DNA from: Pegea sp. RAD2-039
Taxonomy: Eukaryota > Chordata > Thaliacea > Salpida > Salpidae
Assembly: GCA_034620365.1 (NCBI GenBank)
Contig: JAQGEQ010000281.1
Span: 558,001-622,000, forward strand
Reading direction: 5' to 3'
DNA: 64,000 nt
The position numbers were made by a program, and so were the translations under genes. The notes below the pieces were generated by a model. The model had not been told where the DNA came from. It made no database searches and worked only from the letters and a program-made list of their open reading frames with translations. This document shows, in pieces, positions 62,474-64,000 of the stretch. Every line of letters begins with the position of its first letter. Within the stretch, counting starts at the first letter, position 1.

Positions 62474-63037
62474 TCGTAAAGTTCATAAAACCCGGGTTGA
62501 AGGGCCTGTGTTTAAATTAAAGCCGGAATTGAAGCCTCGCGAACAGTTTGTCACTGTACTCAGTGTCGCTCTGACAGTTCCTGCGAAATAAAACATTATT
62601 TCGGTCAATTTCGTTAAACGCCATTTTCTGCAAAAATTTAAAACCTTCAAAAATAAACTTTTAATATTTTGAACCATTCTAAATTTCATAAATTATAAAT
62701 CAGATGAAATTAATAGATAATAAATAAATAATTAAATTGAATTTTGGGTATTTTGAGAATTGCGTTTTTGGTTTCTAATTTTTAAATTTAAATAAATTTC
62801 TTTAAAATTTATTACATCATCGTTTACAAGTTGATTAAAAAATTCAACAAAACTACTCGACTAAGACCCTGCAGCCTTTCTCGCGTTCTCATTGGCAGAT
62901 ATCACCGACTATATCAACGTTTAACTCGTTTCGCGAAGTCGTGAGAAGCAAACGATGATTTGGCGAAGCAATTTTCAGATCGATGTCTCGTTCCAAACAC
63001 CGCTTGTCTTGATCAGTTGATTGAATTGATTTAACAA

Positions 63038-63725
63038 TCTGATCCTCATCCTCATCTTTATCTTCACCTGATCTTTATCTTTATCTGATCTTCATCTTCT
63101 TCTGATATTTTTCTTTACTTGATCTTCATCTTTACCTGATCCTTGTCTGTATCTGATCCTCATCTTCATCTCATCTTTACTTGATCTTCATCTGATCCTC
63201 ATCTGATCCTCATCTGATCCTCATCTGATCCTCATCTGATCTTCATCTGATCTTCATCTGATCCTCATCTGATCCTCATCTGATCTTCTTCTGATCCTCA
63301 TCTGATCATCATCTGATCTTCATCTGATCTTCATCTGATCTTCATCTGATCTTCATCTGATCCTCATCTTCATCTTCACCTGATCATTATCTTTATCTGA
63401 TCTTCATCCTCATCTTATCCTCATTTTCACTTGATCCTCATCTTCACCTAATTTTCATCTTCATCTGATCCTCATCTTCATCTTGATCCTCATCTTCACC
63501 TGATCCTCATATGAACTAATCCTCATCTTCCTCTGATCCTTTTCTTTACCTGATATTCATCTTCACCTGATCCTCATCTTCATCTGATCCTTGTCTTTAT
63601 CTGATCCTCATCTTCATCTCATCTTTACTTGATCTTCATCTGATCCTCTTCTGATCCTCATCTGATCCTCATCTGATCTTCATCTGATCTTCATCTGATC
63701 TTCATCTGATCTTCATCTGATCCTG
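63038..63725. repeat. GATCCTCATCT minisatellite, unit 5 (about 690 bp, longest)
   Basis: Contains a long run of plain 11-bp units near 63185-63360, flanked by two stretches that each resemble the end of the unit 1 array, suggesting an internal duplication. Confidence 0.9.
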
Positions 63726-64000
63726 AAGCGCACGAAGGTGGTGTACGCCGGATTCGACGCAAAAGCGCCGCAAAGCGTGCTACGCGCTCAAGCCAAATAT
63801 GGAACTAAAAGTACAAATGGTAAACTCACTAAAGGTTGGTGATGACGTCACATCGTCGTTACGTCACTCAAGCTTCGAATCGAAACAGCTCATCAGATGA
63901 CGTCATCGTTGTTTACGTCAGCAGCGGCGCGAATGAAAGCGGAATCGACGCGAATTCGAATGAATGTTCCGGTTGGCCGCATCGTGGCTTCCGATGTTGA
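63726..64000. promoter_or_regulatory. CpG-rich CRE cluster, unit 5 (cut by window end)
   Basis: CRE-like sites at 63843-63850, 63859-63866, 63898-63905 and 63913-63920. The X-box would lie beyond the window. Confidence 0.6.

Larger units (their letters stand above)
54904..64000. repeat. Tandem unit 5 (cut by window end)
   Basis: Same order as far as it goes. The window ends inside the CRE/X-box island, before the next P1. About 110 bp upstream of the LINE piece is deleted near 59993. It carries the longest 11-bp minisatellite. Confidence 0.95.

Overview
The window is eukaryotic: spliced genes with GT-AG introns, AATAAA polyadenylation signals, a nuclear-type tRNA and non-LTR retrotransposon pieces. 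It is very AT-rich outside a few CpG-rich islands. Introns are mostly 50-450 bp and TGACGTCA palindromes recur in introns and intergenic DNA. I infer an invertebrate animal. An ascidian tunicate is my best guess (compact introns, possible spliced-leader operon structure, abundant TGACGTCA), but this is not proven by the sequence.

The window is one tandem segmental duplication of about 13.3-14.1 kb per unit: four full units and most of a fifth. I number units from the end of one small-gene cassette to the end of the next: unit 1 = 776-14213, unit 2 = 14214-28290, unit 3 = 28291-41571, unit 4 = 41572-54903, unit 5 = 54904-64000 (cut). Bases 1-775 are the tail of the preceding unit.

Each unit, in + order, holds: a GC-rich repeated block; a 12-bp minisatellite; an 11-exon BTB-BACK-kelch gene on the - strand (K1-K5, about 586 aa, all apparently intact); a decayed LINE reverse-transcriptase piece; a tRNA-Asn(GTT) gene; a truncated cassette remnant with one orphan exon plus a second GC-rich block (missing in unit 2); a GATCCTCATCT minisatellite; a CpG-rich island with a cluster of CRE (TGACGTCA/TTACGTCA) sites and an RFX-type X-box; and a cassette of two small many-exon genes on the + strand, called P1 (9 coding exons, 136 aa) and P2 (5 coding exons, 122 aa). 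I do not recognise P1 or P2. Their exons are mostly 25-111 nt, so simple ORF scans miss them. Exon lengths and phases are identical in every copy I assembled. P1 and P2 lie 145-197 bp apart on the same strand.

Unit 2 differs most. It carries a longer LINE fragment with the YADD box, joined tail-to-tail to an inverted ORF1/endonuclease fragment. It has a small inversion inside the RT and lacks the truncated cassette. K5, and the first P2 intron at the end of unit 1, look like products of gene conversion or unequal exchange.

Functionally, the kelch proteins are predicted CUL3 ubiquitin-ligase substrate receptors. P1 and P2 always travel with them, and a functional link between them is only inference. 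The array looks like a recent, still-homogenising lineage-specific gene amplification.
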